Below are positions 1 through 8,603 of a DNA stretch of 64,000 bases, piece after piece (the stretch's first letter is position 1; each line of letters opens with the position of its first letter). The stretch is from the NCBI GenBank assembly GCA_025612245.1, contig JAAXKQ010000004.1:124001-188000 (forward strand). The letters run 5' to 3'. The notes under the pieces were generated by a model. The model saw only the letters and a list, made by a program, of their open reading frames with translations, was not told the origin of the DNA and did not search any database. The translations under genes and the position numbers were made by a program. Origin of the DNA: Ignavibacteria bacterium (GTDB lineage Bacteria; Bacteroidota; Ignavibacteria; Ignavibacteriales; SURF-24).

Positions 1-326
1 TCCCCACGGCAAATATAGCTTCTGCTGGTAAAGAAAAGCTCCTTCCCGCAAGAGGAGTTTATGTGGTTGAAATAGTTGTCTCAGGCAGTCCTAAACACGG
101 CGTTATGAACATCGGAATGCGTCCCACCTTTGGCGATACCCCTGAACTTATTACTGAAATTAATATCTTTAACATGAGTGAGGATATCTACGGTGAAAGT
201 GTAGAGGTAAGTGTGCTGCAGAAGCTGCGCCCGGAGAGGAAATTTTCATCCAGGGAAGAGCTCATAAGGCAGATTGAGGAGGATAAAAAAACAGCTTTGA
301 ATTTTATAAATAACTTAAATAATTAA
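1..326 (+). CDS. ribF: Riboflavin kinase/FAD synthetase, C-terminal part (5' end outside window)
   Basis: The frame is open from base 3 to the stop at 326, so the gene enters from the left; the GTG at 63 is an internal valine codon, not a start. The visible ~107 residues are the riboflavin kinase domain, which phosphorylates riboflavin to FMN; the FAD-synthetase half must lie upstream. Recognisable family blocks are PTANI at the left edge, LLPARGVYVV, GVMNIGMRPTF (flavin/ATP site) and the basic tail LQKLRPERKF followed by a helix of the type FSSREELIRQI. The gene sits 48 bp before rpsO, the usual truB-ribF-rpsO-pnp order in many bacteria. Identity is secure; only the start is missing. Confidence 0.93.
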   Translation, partial: PTANIASAGKEKLLPARGVYVVEIVVSGSPKHGVMNIGMRPTFGDTPELITEINIFNMSEDIYGESVEVSVLQKLRPERKFSSREELIRQIEEDKKTALNFINNLNN

Positions 327-374
327 CCCTGGTCACCTCTGGGGTTACATCGTACAACATAATGGAGAAATGTA

Positions 375-644
375 ATGGCAATTACAAACGCAGAAAAACT
401 TGAACTTATCAAGAAATATGGTAAAAATGAAAAAGACAGCGGTACAGCCGAAGTCCAGATTGCGATCCTGACAAAAAGGATCAATGATTTGACAGGCCAC
501 TTCAGTGAGCACAAAAAAGATCATCACTCAAGACGCGGCCTGATGATGCTCGTCGGCAAAAGACGCAGATTACTGGACTATCTTGCCGCTAAAGACATCA
601 ATAGGTACAGAACTATAATCAAAGAATTAAATATCAGAAAGTAA
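375..644 (+). CDS. rpsO: 30S ribosomal protein S15
   Basis: 89 residues, the normal length for S15, which binds 16S rRNA in the small-subunit platform. The family blocks are visible: [33 protein letters not shown] and [13 protein letters not shown]. The ATG follows a GGAGA at 363-367. A small hairpin overlaps the ribF stop (AACCC at 325-329 pairing with GGGTT at 342-346); S15 autoregulates through leader structures in other bacteria, but whether this one does is unknown. Directly followed by pnp after 8 bp, so the two are almost certainly co-transcribed. Confidence 0.97.
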   Translation: MAITNAEKLELIKKYGKNEKDSGTAEVQIAILTKRINDLTGHFSEHKKDHHSRRGLMMLVGKRRRLLDYLAAKDINRYRTIIKELNIRK

Positions 645-652
645 GGTTTTGA

Positions 653-2749
653 ATGATTTACAAAAAAGAAGTTGAAATTGGTGGAAAAGTTCTCTCTTTA
701 GAAACCGGCAGGTTTGCTAAGCAGGCCAATGGTGCCATAATGGCCCGCCTGGGTGATACAATGGTGCTAGTTACGGCAGTTGCTGCCGAAGAAGCCAAAG
801 ACGACCAGGACTTTTTCCCTCTTTCGGTGGAATACAGGGAAAAATCTTCAGCTGCAGGAAAGATTCCTGGCGGATTTTTTAAGAGAGAGGGCAAACCTTC
901 AGAAAAAGAGATCTTAAGCTCACGACTTATCGACAGGCCAATTCGCCCATTGTTCGCAAAAAGCTTTAAGAATGAGACTCAGGTAATTGCTTTTGTCTAT
1001 TCATTTGACGGCGAGAACGATCCTGATGTTCTGGCAGCTATTGCTGCCTCGGCAGCGCTGACTATCTCGGATATTCCTTTCCTGGAGCCAATTGGTGAGG
1101 TAAGGGTAGGAAGAATCAACGGTGAACTCATCATCAATCCCACGCTTCAGCAGACAGCACAGAGCGAGCTGGAAATAGTTGTTGCCGGTACGGCAGACTC
1201 AATTATGATGGTTGAAGGCGAGGCAAACGAGATCAGTGAAGCTGAACTGCTGGACGCATTACGCTTTGCTCATGAGCACATAAAGGCAATCGTCAAGATG
1301 CAGAATGAGCTTCGTGAGGAAGCCGGAAAGCCGAAGAAAGTCTTCGAAGAGAAGGCAGTAGATGAAAACCTGCTTAAGGACGTAAAGGATCTGGCTTATG
1401 AGAGATATGCTACAATAGTGGCAACCGTTCTTAAGAAAGAAGAGCGCTCAGCACAGAACAAGGCTCTCAATGAAGAGGTTGTTGAAGCCCTGAAGGAAAA
1501 ATATCCAGAACAGGAGAAAGCCATCAGGGAAATCCTTCATGACATCGAAAAAGAGCTCATGCGCAAGAGGATAATTGAAGAAGGCCTCCGCCTCGATGGC
1601 AGAAACACGACACAGGTTAGACCAATTACGATCGAACTTGGTGTTTTGCCCAGGACGCACGGCTCGGCTCTATTTACGCGTGGTGAAACACAGAGTCTTA
1701 CGACGCTGACGCTCGGGACAAAGAATGATGAACAGACCATTGATGGCCTTCAGGAAGAATATACAAAGAAATTCCTGCTCCATTATAATTTCCCTCCCTT
1801 CTCGGTTGGTGAAGTCGGCAGAATGTCCGGCGTTGGAAGAAGGGAAGTAGGTCACGGTCATCTGGCAGAAAGAGCCTTAAAGAAGGTTGTGCCTTCAGAA
1901 ACCACATTTCCATACACCATTCGCCTTAATTCAGACATACTGGAGTCCAACGGATCTTCTTCCATGGCTACGGTTTGTGCCGGATCTCTGGCGCTAATGG
2001 ATGGCGGCGTTCCGGTTGCAAAGCCAATAGCCGGCATTGCAATGGGACTCGTAAAAGAAGAGGAAAAGTTTGTTGTTCTTACAGACATACTTGGCAACGA
2101 GGATCACCTGGGGGACATGGACTTCAAGGTTGCCGGTTCCACAGAAGGCATAACAGCCATTCAGATGGATATCAAGATACAGGGTATTTCCTTTGAGATT
2201 ATGGAAACAGCTCTAAAGCAGGCCAAGGACGGACGTTTTCACATTCTTGGTCTCATGAAGGAAGCTATCTCACAGCCCAAGGAAGCCATTTCTCCGTACG
2301 CTCCAAGCCTGATCACGATCAAGATACAAACCGATCAGATTGGCCTTCTTATCGGCCCGGGAGGAAAAACCGTCCAGGGTCTGCAGAAGCAGTACGGGGT
2401 TGATATCAACATCGAAGAAGACGGTACGGTTAACATTGCTTCGGCAAACAGCGAGTCGGCTAAGAAATGCAAAGAGCACATAAAGCTTTTGACCGCTACG
2501 CCTGAAGTTGGTGAGATCTATGACGGGAAAGTAATCAAGATCATGGATTTTGGTGCTTTTGTAGAGATCCTGCCGGGTAAGGAAGGACTTCTGCATATCT
2601 CACAGATTGAGAACAGGAAGATCAACAAGGTCTCTGACGTTCTTAAGGAAGGGGATCCTGTAAAAGTAAAGCTGGTTAAGATCGAAAACGGCAAGTTTAG
2701 CCTAAGCCGCAAAGCTCTGCTGAACGATAATCCGGCTGAAAACAAGTAA
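653..2749 (+). CDS. pnp: Polynucleotide phosphorylase
   Basis: 698 residues, full length for PNPase, a trimeric 3'-5' exoribonuclease that phosphorolyses RNA and takes part in mRNA decay. Domain order is as expected: RNase PH-like core 1 (about 10-140), a helical linker (about 240-300), RNase PH-like core 2 (about 315-540, with GRREVGHGHLAERAL and STEGITAIQMDIKI), a KH domain with the GPGG loop (about 555-610) and an S1 domain (about 620-690). The ATG follows rpsO by 8 bp. A 10-bp perfect hairpin lies just after the stop. Nothing is missing or unusual. Confidence 0.98.
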   Translation: MIYKKEVEIGGKVLSLETGRFAKQANGAIMARLGDTMVLVTAVAAEEAKDDQDFFPLSVEYREKSSAAGKIPGGFFKREGKPSEKEILSSRLIDRPIRPLFAKSFKNETQVIAFVYSFDGENDPDVLAAIAASAALTISDIPFLEPIGEVRVGRINGELIINPTLQQTAQSELEIVVAGTADSIMMVEGEANEISEAELLDALRFAHEHIKAIVKMQNELREEAGKPKKVFEEKAVDENLLKDVKDLAYERYATIVATVLKKEERSAQNKALNEEVVEALKEKYPEQEKAIREILHDIEKELMRKRIIEEGLRLDGRNTTQVRPITIELGVLPRTHGSALFTRGETQSLTTLTLGTKNDEQTIDGLQEEYTKKFLLHYNFPPFSVGEVGRMSGVGRREVGHGHLAERALKKVVPSETTFPYTIRLNSDILESNGSSSMATVCAGSLALMDGGVPVAKPIAGIAMGLVKEEEKFVVLTDILGNEDHLGDMDFKVAGSTEGITAIQMDIKIQGISFEIMETALKQAKDGRFHILGLMKEAISQPKEAISPYAPSLITIKIQTDQIGLLIGPGGKTVQGLQKQYGVDINIEEDGTVNIASANSESAKKCKEHIKLLTATPEVGEIYDGKVIKIMDFGAFVEILPGKEGLLHISQIENRKINKVSDVLKEGDPVKVKLVKIENGKFSLSRKALLNDNPAENK

Positions 2750-2761
2750 AGCCCGTTTTTA

Positions 2762-2790
2762 TTGGCGCCGCAATTACACTGCGGCGCCAA
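2762..2790 (+). terminator. Perfect 10-bp hairpin after pnp, no T-tract
   Basis: TTGGCGCCGC at 2762-2771 pairs perfectly with GCGGCGCCAA at 2781-2790 around a 9-base loop. A T-run lies before rather than after the hairpin on the + strand, so it is not a canonical intrinsic terminator; it may mark an mRNA 3' end or protect it from exonucleases. Confidence 0.45.
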
Positions 2791-2912
2791 ATATGTGATG
2801 CGGGATGCTCAAAATCTTAAAAGGCCGCGCTTATATTGCGGTTATTGAAGCCATATAAAGGCGGATTTGCTGCAACAAGTAAGGCGAACCCAGGCTAAGA
2901 AACGATGAAGTA

Positions 2913-3986
2913 ATGAAGATTGGAAATTTGGATATAGGGAAAAAGGCTATTCTCGCACCGATGGCAGAAGTTACCGATGCGCCCTTCAGGCAGATTTGCC
3001 GCGAACATGGCGCAGGTCTTACTTTTACACAAATGGTTAGTGCCAAGGGTGTTGTTGAAAATGCCTTTGCCACGCTTAAGGTACTTGCCTTTAGCCAGAG
3101 TGAAAAACCTATCGGTGTACAGCTTCTGGGCAGTGACCCGGAATATATAGCAAAAGCAATCCATGAACTTCATTCTTTTAAGCCTGACCTGATCGACCTG
3201 AACTGCGGATGCTCTGTTCCTAATGTCTGCCGGATTGGCCTGGGCGCCAGTATTCTAGACAAACCCGACCTTCTGGAAAAACTCGTTAAGACGATGGTAA
3301 AAGCTGCAGGGAAGATCCCGGTTTCGGTTAAAATCCGTGTTGGAGGCGACAGGCAGCACGTAACCTTGATGAGGAATGCCAAAATTATAGAGGATAACGG
3401 GGCCTCTTTAATTACGGTACATGCCCGTTTCAGATCCGACTCCTACAAGCAGGAAGCGGACTGGAGCTGGATTGGAAAAGTCAAGGAAGCAGTTTCCATT
3501 CCTGTCGTGGGCAATGGTTCACTCTTTGAACCTGAGGAATGCCTTCGGATGATGAATCAGACCGGATGCGACTCGGTATTTATTGCCAGGGGAGCGCTCG
3601 GCAACCCTTTTATCTTCAGCAGGCTTAATGCAATGCTTTCAACGGGAAAAGACCCCGGAAAGCCTAAAATTGATGAAGTTGCCTCAGCTGCTTTAAGGCA
3701 TCTTTCATTGTTAATTAAGGATTCAGGCCAATTGCAGGGAGTTAAAAAAGCCAGAAAGCACATGATCTGGTACTTCAGATCTTTTAAGGGAATCAGCAGT
3801 TTCATTGAAAAGATCTATTCCCTCGAAGAAGCCCCCTTAGTTGAAGAATACATCAGCGAGCATGCTGATAAAATTAAAAAGAACGTTTATCCCGAAGAGG
3901 ATTTAAGTAGTATAAGTCAAAGTTTTAAGGACCGGGTTCTCTTCTGGATGAATGAAAAACAAACACAGGAAGTTGCAAAACAATAG
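2913..3986 (+). CDS. dusB: tRNA-dihydrouridine synthase (DusB-like)
   Basis: 357 residues. The family is an FMN-dependent TIM barrel that reduces uridines in the tRNA D-loop. Visible blocks: ILAPMAEVTDAPFR (13-26, FMN site), the catalytic region LNCGCSVP (96-103) with the general-acid cysteine at C100, PVSVKIRVG in the middle and GNGSLFEPEEC plus IARGALGNPFIF (phosphate-binding loop) towards the end. Two deviations from the usual sequence are seen: the canonical N-x-G-C-P has Ser in place of Pro, and the usual HGRTR is HARFR. These are mild and leave the catalytic Cys intact. The gene lies alone between pnp and the RNase G gene, which starts 24 bp after its stop. Confidence 0.9.
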   Translation: MKIGNLDIGKKAILAPMAEVTDAPFRQICREHGAGLTFTQMVSAKGVVENAFATLKVLAFSQSEKPIGVQLLGSDPEYIAKAIHELHSFKPDLIDLNCGCSVPNVCRIGLGASILDKPDLLEKLVKTMVKAAGKIPVSVKIRVGGDRQHVTLMRNAKIIEDNGASLITVHARFRSDSYKQEADWSWIGKVKEAVSIPVVGNGSLFEPEECLRMMNQTGCDSVFIARGALGNPFIFSRLNAMLSTGKDPGKPKIDEVASAALRHLSLLIKDSGQLQGVKKARKHMIWYFRSFKGISSFIEKIYSLEEAPLVEEYISEHADKIKKNVYPEEDLSSISQSFKDRVLFWMNEKQTQEVAKQ

Positions 3987-4010
3987 TTCCATTAGAGAAA
4001 CGAAGTTTAC

Positions 4011-5606
4011 ATGGTAAAAGAAATAATAATTAATTCATCCTCGTCACAAAACCGTGTAGCTATTACTGAGGATGGTAATCTGGTAGATTTTTTTGTCGAC
4101 CACCCCGAAAAAAGAAGAATGGTTGGCGATATCTACCTGGGCAAAGTTGCACGTATACTGCCCGGCATTAAAGCCGCATTTATTGATATCGGGATGAAAC
4201 ACGACGCATTTCTGCACTTCTCCGATATAGGTGACCGTCTCGAAGGCCTTCAGAGCATTTTAGACGACGATTCCGAAATCGACGAAGTAGCCGATGATGC
4301 TGCAGTCCACGAACATCTGCCTCACGCCAGAAATACACAATCACAACAGGTTGATGAACAGGTTAGAAGGGAGCCATTTATCCCAAAACTGCACAAGGGG
4401 CAGGAAATTCTGGTACAGATTACCAAAGAGCCCGTAGGCAACAAAGGCGTCAGGGTTACCTCTTCAATATCGCTGCCAGGCAGGTTTTGTGTACTGCTTC
4501 CCTTCGACAGCAAGATTGGTATTTCCAAAAAAATAGCTGAATTCAGGGAACGCAGGCGCCTAAAAAGCATTGCCAAGGGCATACTGCCCGAAAACTGCGG
4601 ACTTATAATAAGAACCGCAGCAAAAGAACAATCCGAAGAATCGCTCTCGGACGACCTCAAGTACCTGGTTAAGACCTGGGAAGACATACAAAGCTCGGCC
4701 AAAACAGACACACCACCGGCAATTCTGTATCAGGATCTGAGTACCACATCGAGCGTCATACGTGACCTTTTTACGCCGGACATTTCAAAGGTATTTATCG
4801 ATTCGCGCAAGCTTTATAAACAGATCAAAAGCTATGTGCACCTGGTTCAGCCGGCACTGGTGGATAAGATTGAACTTTTCAGGGAAAACCAGTCGATTTT
4901 TGAAGCCTTTAAGATAGACGAGCAGATTAAGACGCTTATGGGTCGGAAGGTCATGCTCCCGAGCGGAGGCTACCTGATAATAGACCACACCGAGGCAATG
5001 GTTGTTGTTGACGTTAACAGCGGACGCTACGCGGCAAAAAAAGAGCAGGAGCTCAATTCGCTCAAAACGGACCTGGAAGCGGCCCGTGAAGTAGCACGCC
5101 AGTTAAGGCTCAGGGACATTGGCGGACTGATAGTCTGCGATTTTATAGACCTTGAGGACGAGAAAAACAGGAAGAAAATTTACGACGAGCTGAAAAAGGA
5201 GTTCAGGAAGGACAGGGCAAAGGTTTCCGTTCTGCCAATGACCGACTTCGGGCTCATTCAAATTACGCGTCAGCGCATCAGGGAAAACATTCTTCACACA
5301 ATGAACGAGGTCTGTCCGTTCTGTAACGGCACCGGACTACTGACGAAGAAGTCGAACCTTTTGCATGAAATTGAGACATGGCTCAAACGCTTCAAAAGCC
5401 AGTCTGCCGAGAAGTTCCTCATACTCAATGTTCATCCTTCGCTTGGAATTAAATTAAGGGAAGGAAGGGTAAAGAGGATAACAAAGCTTCAGTTCAAATA
5501 TTTTATTAAAATAAAGCTCGTTGAGGACGAGAATTTCAACCCCGCAACATTCAGCTTCCTTTCTGCCAAAACCGGGAAGGACATAACTGCGGATTATATA
5601 AGTTAA
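4011..5606 (+). CDS. rng: Ribonuclease G/E family endoribonuclease
   Basis: 531 residues, close to RNase G length rather than the much longer RNase E. The family cuts single-stranded 5'-monophosphorylated RNA and matures 16S rRNA. The S1 domain is split: its first strands (GDIYLGKVARILPGIKAAF, 39-57) are separated from the rest by an acidic, low-complexity insertion at about 76-122. The metal-binding catalytic aspartates are D334 (VVVDVNSGR) and D377 (VCDFIDLED), with the same 43-residue spacing as D303/D346 of E. coli RNase E. The Zn-link CPFC at 435-438 is present. Starts 24 bp after dusB and ends at a good terminator. Confidence 0.94.
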   Translation: MVKEIIINSSSSQNRVAITEDGNLVDFFVDHPEKRRMVGDIYLGKVARILPGIKAAFIDIGMKHDAFLHFSDIGDRLEGLQSILDDDSEIDEVADDAAVHEHLPHARNTQSQQVDEQVRREPFIPKLHKGQEILVQITKEPVGNKGVRVTSSISLPGRFCVLLPFDSKIGISKKIAEFRERRRLKSIAKGILPENCGLIIRTAAKEQSEESLSDDLKYLVKTWEDIQSSAKTDTPPAILYQDLSTTSSVIRDLFTPDISKVFIDSRKLYKQIKSYVHLVQPALVDKIELFRENQSIFEAFKIDEQIKTLMGRKVMLPSGGYLIIDHTEAMVVVDVNSGRYAAKKEQELNSLKTDLEAAREVARQLRLRDIGGLIVCDFIDLEDEKNRKKIYDELKKEFRKDRAKVSVLPMTDFGLIQITRQRIRENILHTMNEVCPFCNGTGLLTKKSNLLHEIETWLKRFKSQSAEKFLILNVHPSLGIKLREGRVKRITKLQFKYFIKIKLVEDENFNPATFSFLSAKTGKDITADYIS

Positions 5607-5650
5607 AATTAGACCAAAAATTTAATTGCTGAAAAATTAGTATCATATAG

Positions 5651-5680
5651 AGCCGAAGCTTTGCTTCGGCTTCTTTATTT
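5651..5680 (+). terminator. Rho-independent terminator after rng
   Basis: GCCGAAGC (5652-5659) pairs with GCTTCGGC (5663-5670) around TTT and is followed by TTCTTTATTT. It ends the dusB-rng transcript. Confidence 0.88.
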
Positions 5681-5934
5681 TCAGGTGTTATAGCCTGTTA
5701 CAAGCGGTAAAACAGGGCCCTGAAGTTCCGCAAAAAACCGTTAATTTCCCCGGCCTAAAGGGCCACTGTAATTTTGCCCCTGCATATTACTTCTTTACCC
5801 GTTTGTCCTTTGTACTTTGTCCGTGAATTTCGTAACTTTGTGCCTTAGTAATTCGTTTATGGGCAATAAGTTATCAAAAGCATTTGAACTTGTAACTAAC
5901 CCTGCACAGATGATTATAAAATGAGGAGCTGCAA
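5681..5934. other. Intergenic region before the transaldolase gene
   Basis: With the preceding terminator this makes a 328-base gap. No open frame with a recognisable product, no tRNA fold and no strong palindrome was found. It ends in AGGAG at 5922-5926, 8 bases before the next ATG, so it presumably carries that gene's promoter. Confidence 0.5.
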
Positions 5935-6579
5935 ATGAAATTTTTTATTGATACGGCCAGCATTTCAGAGATAAAAGAGGCTGCTGCCTTGGGTATACTG
6001 GATGGTGTTACCACGAACCCTTCACTTGTTGCAAAGGAAGGTAAAAACTTCCGCCAGCTTTTAGAGGAGATTCTTCAGGTTGTGGACGGCCCTGTAAGTG
6101 CCGAGGTTATTTCCACAGATTACGACGGTATTGTTAAAGAAGGCCGCGAGCTTTCTCAAATACACAATAATATTGTAGTTAAGGTTCCTTTGATTAAAGA
6201 GGGCTTAAAAGCCGTAAGGACTTTAAGTCAGGAAGGTATTGATACAAACGTAACACTTTGCTTTTCACCGGCGCAAGCGCTGCTGGCAGCAAAGGCAGGC
6301 GCAACATACATCAGCCCGTTCGTCGGCCGCCTGGATGACATAAGCCACGACGGCATGGAGCTTATCAGCCAGATAGTTCAGATATACCGCAACTATGGAT
6401 TTAGGACCGAAGTGCTGGTTGCCTCTATCCGTCACCCCCTGCACCTTGTAGATGCAGCTTTAATGGGAGCCGACGTTGCAACCATGCCCTTTAATGTTAT
6501 AGATAAGCTGTTCAAGCATCCCCTGACCGACATAGGTCTGGAGAACTTCTTAAAAGATTGGAAAAAATTAAACCAATAA
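5935..6579 (+). CDS. fsa: Fructose-6-phosphate aldolase/transaldolase, short TalC type
   Basis: 214 residues, the short (about 215-residue) transaldolase/FSA subfamily, a cytoplasmic TIM-barrel enzyme moving three-carbon units between sugar phosphates. Visible: [13 protein letters not shown] at the N-terminus, [10 protein letters not shown] (23-32), the Schiff-base lysine K83 in [24 protein letters not shown], and the phosphate-site region [10 protein letters not shown]. Sequence alone does not separate transaldolase from fructose-6-phosphate aldolase activity within this subfamily. A strong AGGAG precedes the ATG. The gcvT gene starts 11 bases after its stop, suggesting co-transcription without an obvious shared pathway. 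Confidence 0.9.
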   Translation: MKFFIDTASISEIKEAAALGILDGVTTNPSLVAKEGKNFRQLLEEILQVVDGPVSAEVISTDYDGIVKEGRELSQIHNNIVVKVPLIKEGLKAVRTLSQEGIDTNVTLCFSPAQALLAAKAGATYISPFVGRLDDISHDGMELISQIVQIYRNYGFRTEVLVASIRHPLHLVDAALMGADVATMPFNVIDKLFKHPLTDIGLENFLKDWKKLNQ

Positions 6580-6590
6580 TTGAAGGAACT

Positions 6591-7676
6591 ATGAAAAAGA
6601 CCACATTATTCCAAGTTCACGAAAGGCTGGGCGCCAAGCTAATCGATTTTGCGGGCTTTATGATGCCTGTACAGTACAGCTCAATTATTGCTGAGCACAA
6701 GGCCGTAAGAAACTCGGTCGGCGTTTTTGACGTCTCTCACATGGGCGAAGTTTTTATCAGGGGAAGCAAGGCTCTGGATTTCGTGCAGTACATTACTGTT
6801 AACGACGCCTCAAAGCTTACGCCGGGCAGGGTTCAGTATTCGGCAATGTGCTACCCGGATGGCGGCATAGTTGATGACCTCCTGGTCTATAAGGTTTCCG
6901 ACGAAGAATTCATGCTCGTCGTAAACGCATCCAATAAGGATAAAGATTACAACTGGATGAAGGAAAACAACAAGTTCGGCGTTGAGATTGCAGATGAAAG
7001 TGACGAATATTCGCTGCTTGCCGTACAGGGACCCGATTCGCAGCGGACCGTAGAGAAGCTCTGCGACAAAAAGCTGGAGATGGAATACTATCACTTCTTC
7101 AAGGCCAGGTGTGCCGGTGTGGACATGATAGTCTCGCGTACCGGATATACAGGCGAGCTCGGTTATGAGCTTTACTTCAAGGGAGATGAAAAAGTTGCAG
7201 AAAAAGTCTGGACGGAACTCTTTGAAGCAGGCAAGGAATTTGACATTCAGCCTGTAGGACTTGGCGCCAGGGACTCACTGCGTCTAGAAATGGGATTCTG
7301 CCTCTACGGGCACGACATCGACCAGACGACAAATCCCCTTGAAGCAGGGCTTGGTTGGATCACGAAGCTGAACAAAAACAGCGACTTTATTGCAAAGGAT
7401 GTACTTCTTAAGGTTAAAGCCGAGGGCCTGAAAAGGAAGCTCGTGGCTATGAGCTCAGAGGAAAAGGCTTTTCCAAGGCAGGGTTACGACATTACGGTTG
7501 ACTCTAAGAAGGTTGGCTGCGTGACCAGCGGAACCGTAAGTCCAATGCTGGAAAAACCGATTGCCATGGGCTACGTTGACACTGAGTATAGCCGGGAAGG
7601 CTCGCAGGTAAACTTTCTCATCAGGGGGAAGGAAATTCCGGCAAAGCTGGTTAAGCTTCCATTTATTAAAAAATAA
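6591..7676 (+). CDS. gcvT: Aminomethyltransferase, glycine cleavage T protein
   Basis: 361 residues from the chosen start. GcvT transfers the aminomethyl-derived one-carbon unit from lipoylated H protein to tetrahydrofolate and releases ammonia. The frame extends upstream to 6558 inside the transaldolase gene, but ATG 6591 is preferred: it follows GAAGGA by 4 bases and begins the family's N-terminus (KTTLFQVHERLGAKLIDFAG). Other family blocks are VGVFDVSHMGEV, YSLLAVQGP, SRTGYTGELGYELYF, PVGLGARDSLRLEMG (folate-site region) and GCVTSGTVSPMLEKPIAMGY. The other glycine cleavage genes are not in this window. Length and all key blocks look normal. Confidence 0.96.
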   Translation: MKKTTLFQVHERLGAKLIDFAGFMMPVQYSSIIAEHKAVRNSVGVFDVSHMGEVFIRGSKALDFVQYITVNDASKLTPGRVQYSAMCYPDGGIVDDLLVYKVSDEEFMLVVNASNKDKDYNWMKENNKFGVEIADESDEYSLLAVQGPDSQRTVEKLCDKKLEMEYYHFFKARCAGVDMIVSRTGYTGELGYELYFKGDEKVAEKVWTELFEAGKEFDIQPVGLGARDSLRLEMGFCLYGHDIDQTTNPLEAGLGWITKLNKNSDFIAKDVLLKVKAEGLKRKLVAMSSEEKAFPRQGYDITVDSKKVGCVTSGTVSPMLEKPIAMGYVDTEYSREGSQVNFLIRGKEIPAKLVKLPFIKK

Positions 7677-7693
7677 TTATAATTTGTATTTCC

Positions 7694-7728
7694 GGGTATG
7701 CAGCACCAATATATGTGAGTGCATACCC
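7694..7728 (+). terminator. 9-bp hairpin after gcvT
   Basis: GGGTATGCA at 7694-7702 pairs with TGCATACCC at 7720-7728 around a 17-base loop. It is followed by AAGTATTATCTTTA, a poor T-tract, so terminator function is tentative. Confidence 0.4.
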
Positions 7729-7837
7729 AAGTATTATCTTTAGCGGTGATATGCCTGTCTTAAAAATAGCGAATATTTCTAATTAACGCTAAGATTTGAT
7801 TTTAACGCACTGGAATTGATCATTAAAATTAAAGACT

Positions 7838-8587
7838 ATGAAACTAAATGTACATTTTTCACCCGCACAGACCGACGAGCTTTACTTCTCGGGTAAGACT
7901 TCAGTCGTCATTGATGTCCTTAGAGCAACTACAACAATTGTTACTGCACTCTTTAACGGCGCAAGGGAAGTCATTCCTGTAAACTCGATTGAGTTTGCAA
8001 TGAAGGTTTCCGGCAATGCATTCGGAGGACAAACGCTGCTGGGCGGTGAACGGAACACGAAGAAAATTGAAGGTTTTCAGCTCGGGAATTCCCCTTTCGA
8101 ATATTCACACGAGGTTGTGGCCGGAAAATCAATAATTCTTTTTACTACAAACGGCTCCAAGGCCATAGTTAAGGCAAAGTTTTCGGAAAACCTCTACGTC
8201 TGTTCTTTCCAGAACATACAGAGCGTTGCACAGCACCTGGCTGAACTGAATAAGGACGTTGAAATTATGTGTGCAGGCCGCGTAGGCAGCTTTTGCATAG
8301 ATGATACGATATGTGCCGGAAAGCTGGTTACGGAAATTCAGAAATTAAAGGAAGACGTGGAGCTTACGGATTCTTCCAAAGCCAGCGTTGTCCTCAGTAA
8401 ATCCTACGGGAAAAGCATTCAGAAGATACTTGCCGAATGCGAGCACGGGAAATTGCTCATTGAAAACGGGTTTGAGCAGGATATCGCCTACTGCGCTAAG
8501 CTTGGCGGTATGGAGATCATACCTTACTTTACGGGCGGAATGGTAAAAATTCTAAGTAAGCCCCGTAATAACGAATTTCATGGCTAA
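7838..8587 (+). CDS. comB: 2-phosphosulfolactate phosphatase family (ComB)
   Basis: 249 residues. Family blocks are clear: VVIDVLRATTTIVTAL near the N-terminus, GGERNTKKIEGFQLGNSP, ILFTTNGSKAI and CAGRVGSFCIDDTICAG. ComB is a Mg-dependent acid phosphatase named for dephosphorylating 2-phosphosulfolactate in coenzyme M biosynthesis. Coenzyme M is not expected here, and homologues are widespread in bacteria where the true substrate is uncertain, so only the family is claimed. No other sulfolactate pathway gene is nearby. The ftsK gene follows after 16 bp. Confidence 0.85.
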   Translation: MKLNVHFSPAQTDELYFSGKTSVVIDVLRATTTIVTALFNGAREVIPVNSIEFAMKVSGNAFGGQTLLGGERNTKKIEGFQLGNSPFEYSHEVVAGKSIILFTTNGSKAIVKAKFSENLYVCSFQNIQSVAQHLAELNKDVEIMCAGRVGSFCIDDTICAGKLVTEIQKLKEDVELTDSSKASVVLSKSYGKSIQKILAECEHGKLLIENGFEQDIAYCAKLGGMEIIPYFTGGMVKILSKPRNNEFHG

Positions 8588-8603
8588 ATGAGTATTTAGA
8601 ATA

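Noticed and set aside
2762-2790. Calling the pnp hairpin a classic intrinsic terminator
   Set aside because: The stem is perfect but no T-tract follows on the + strand, so it is listed only as a possible 3' end structure.
7838-8587. Coenzyme M biosynthesis because of the ComB family
   Set aside because: No other gene of that pathway is near and the family is widespread in bacteria without coenzyme M, so only the family name is kept.
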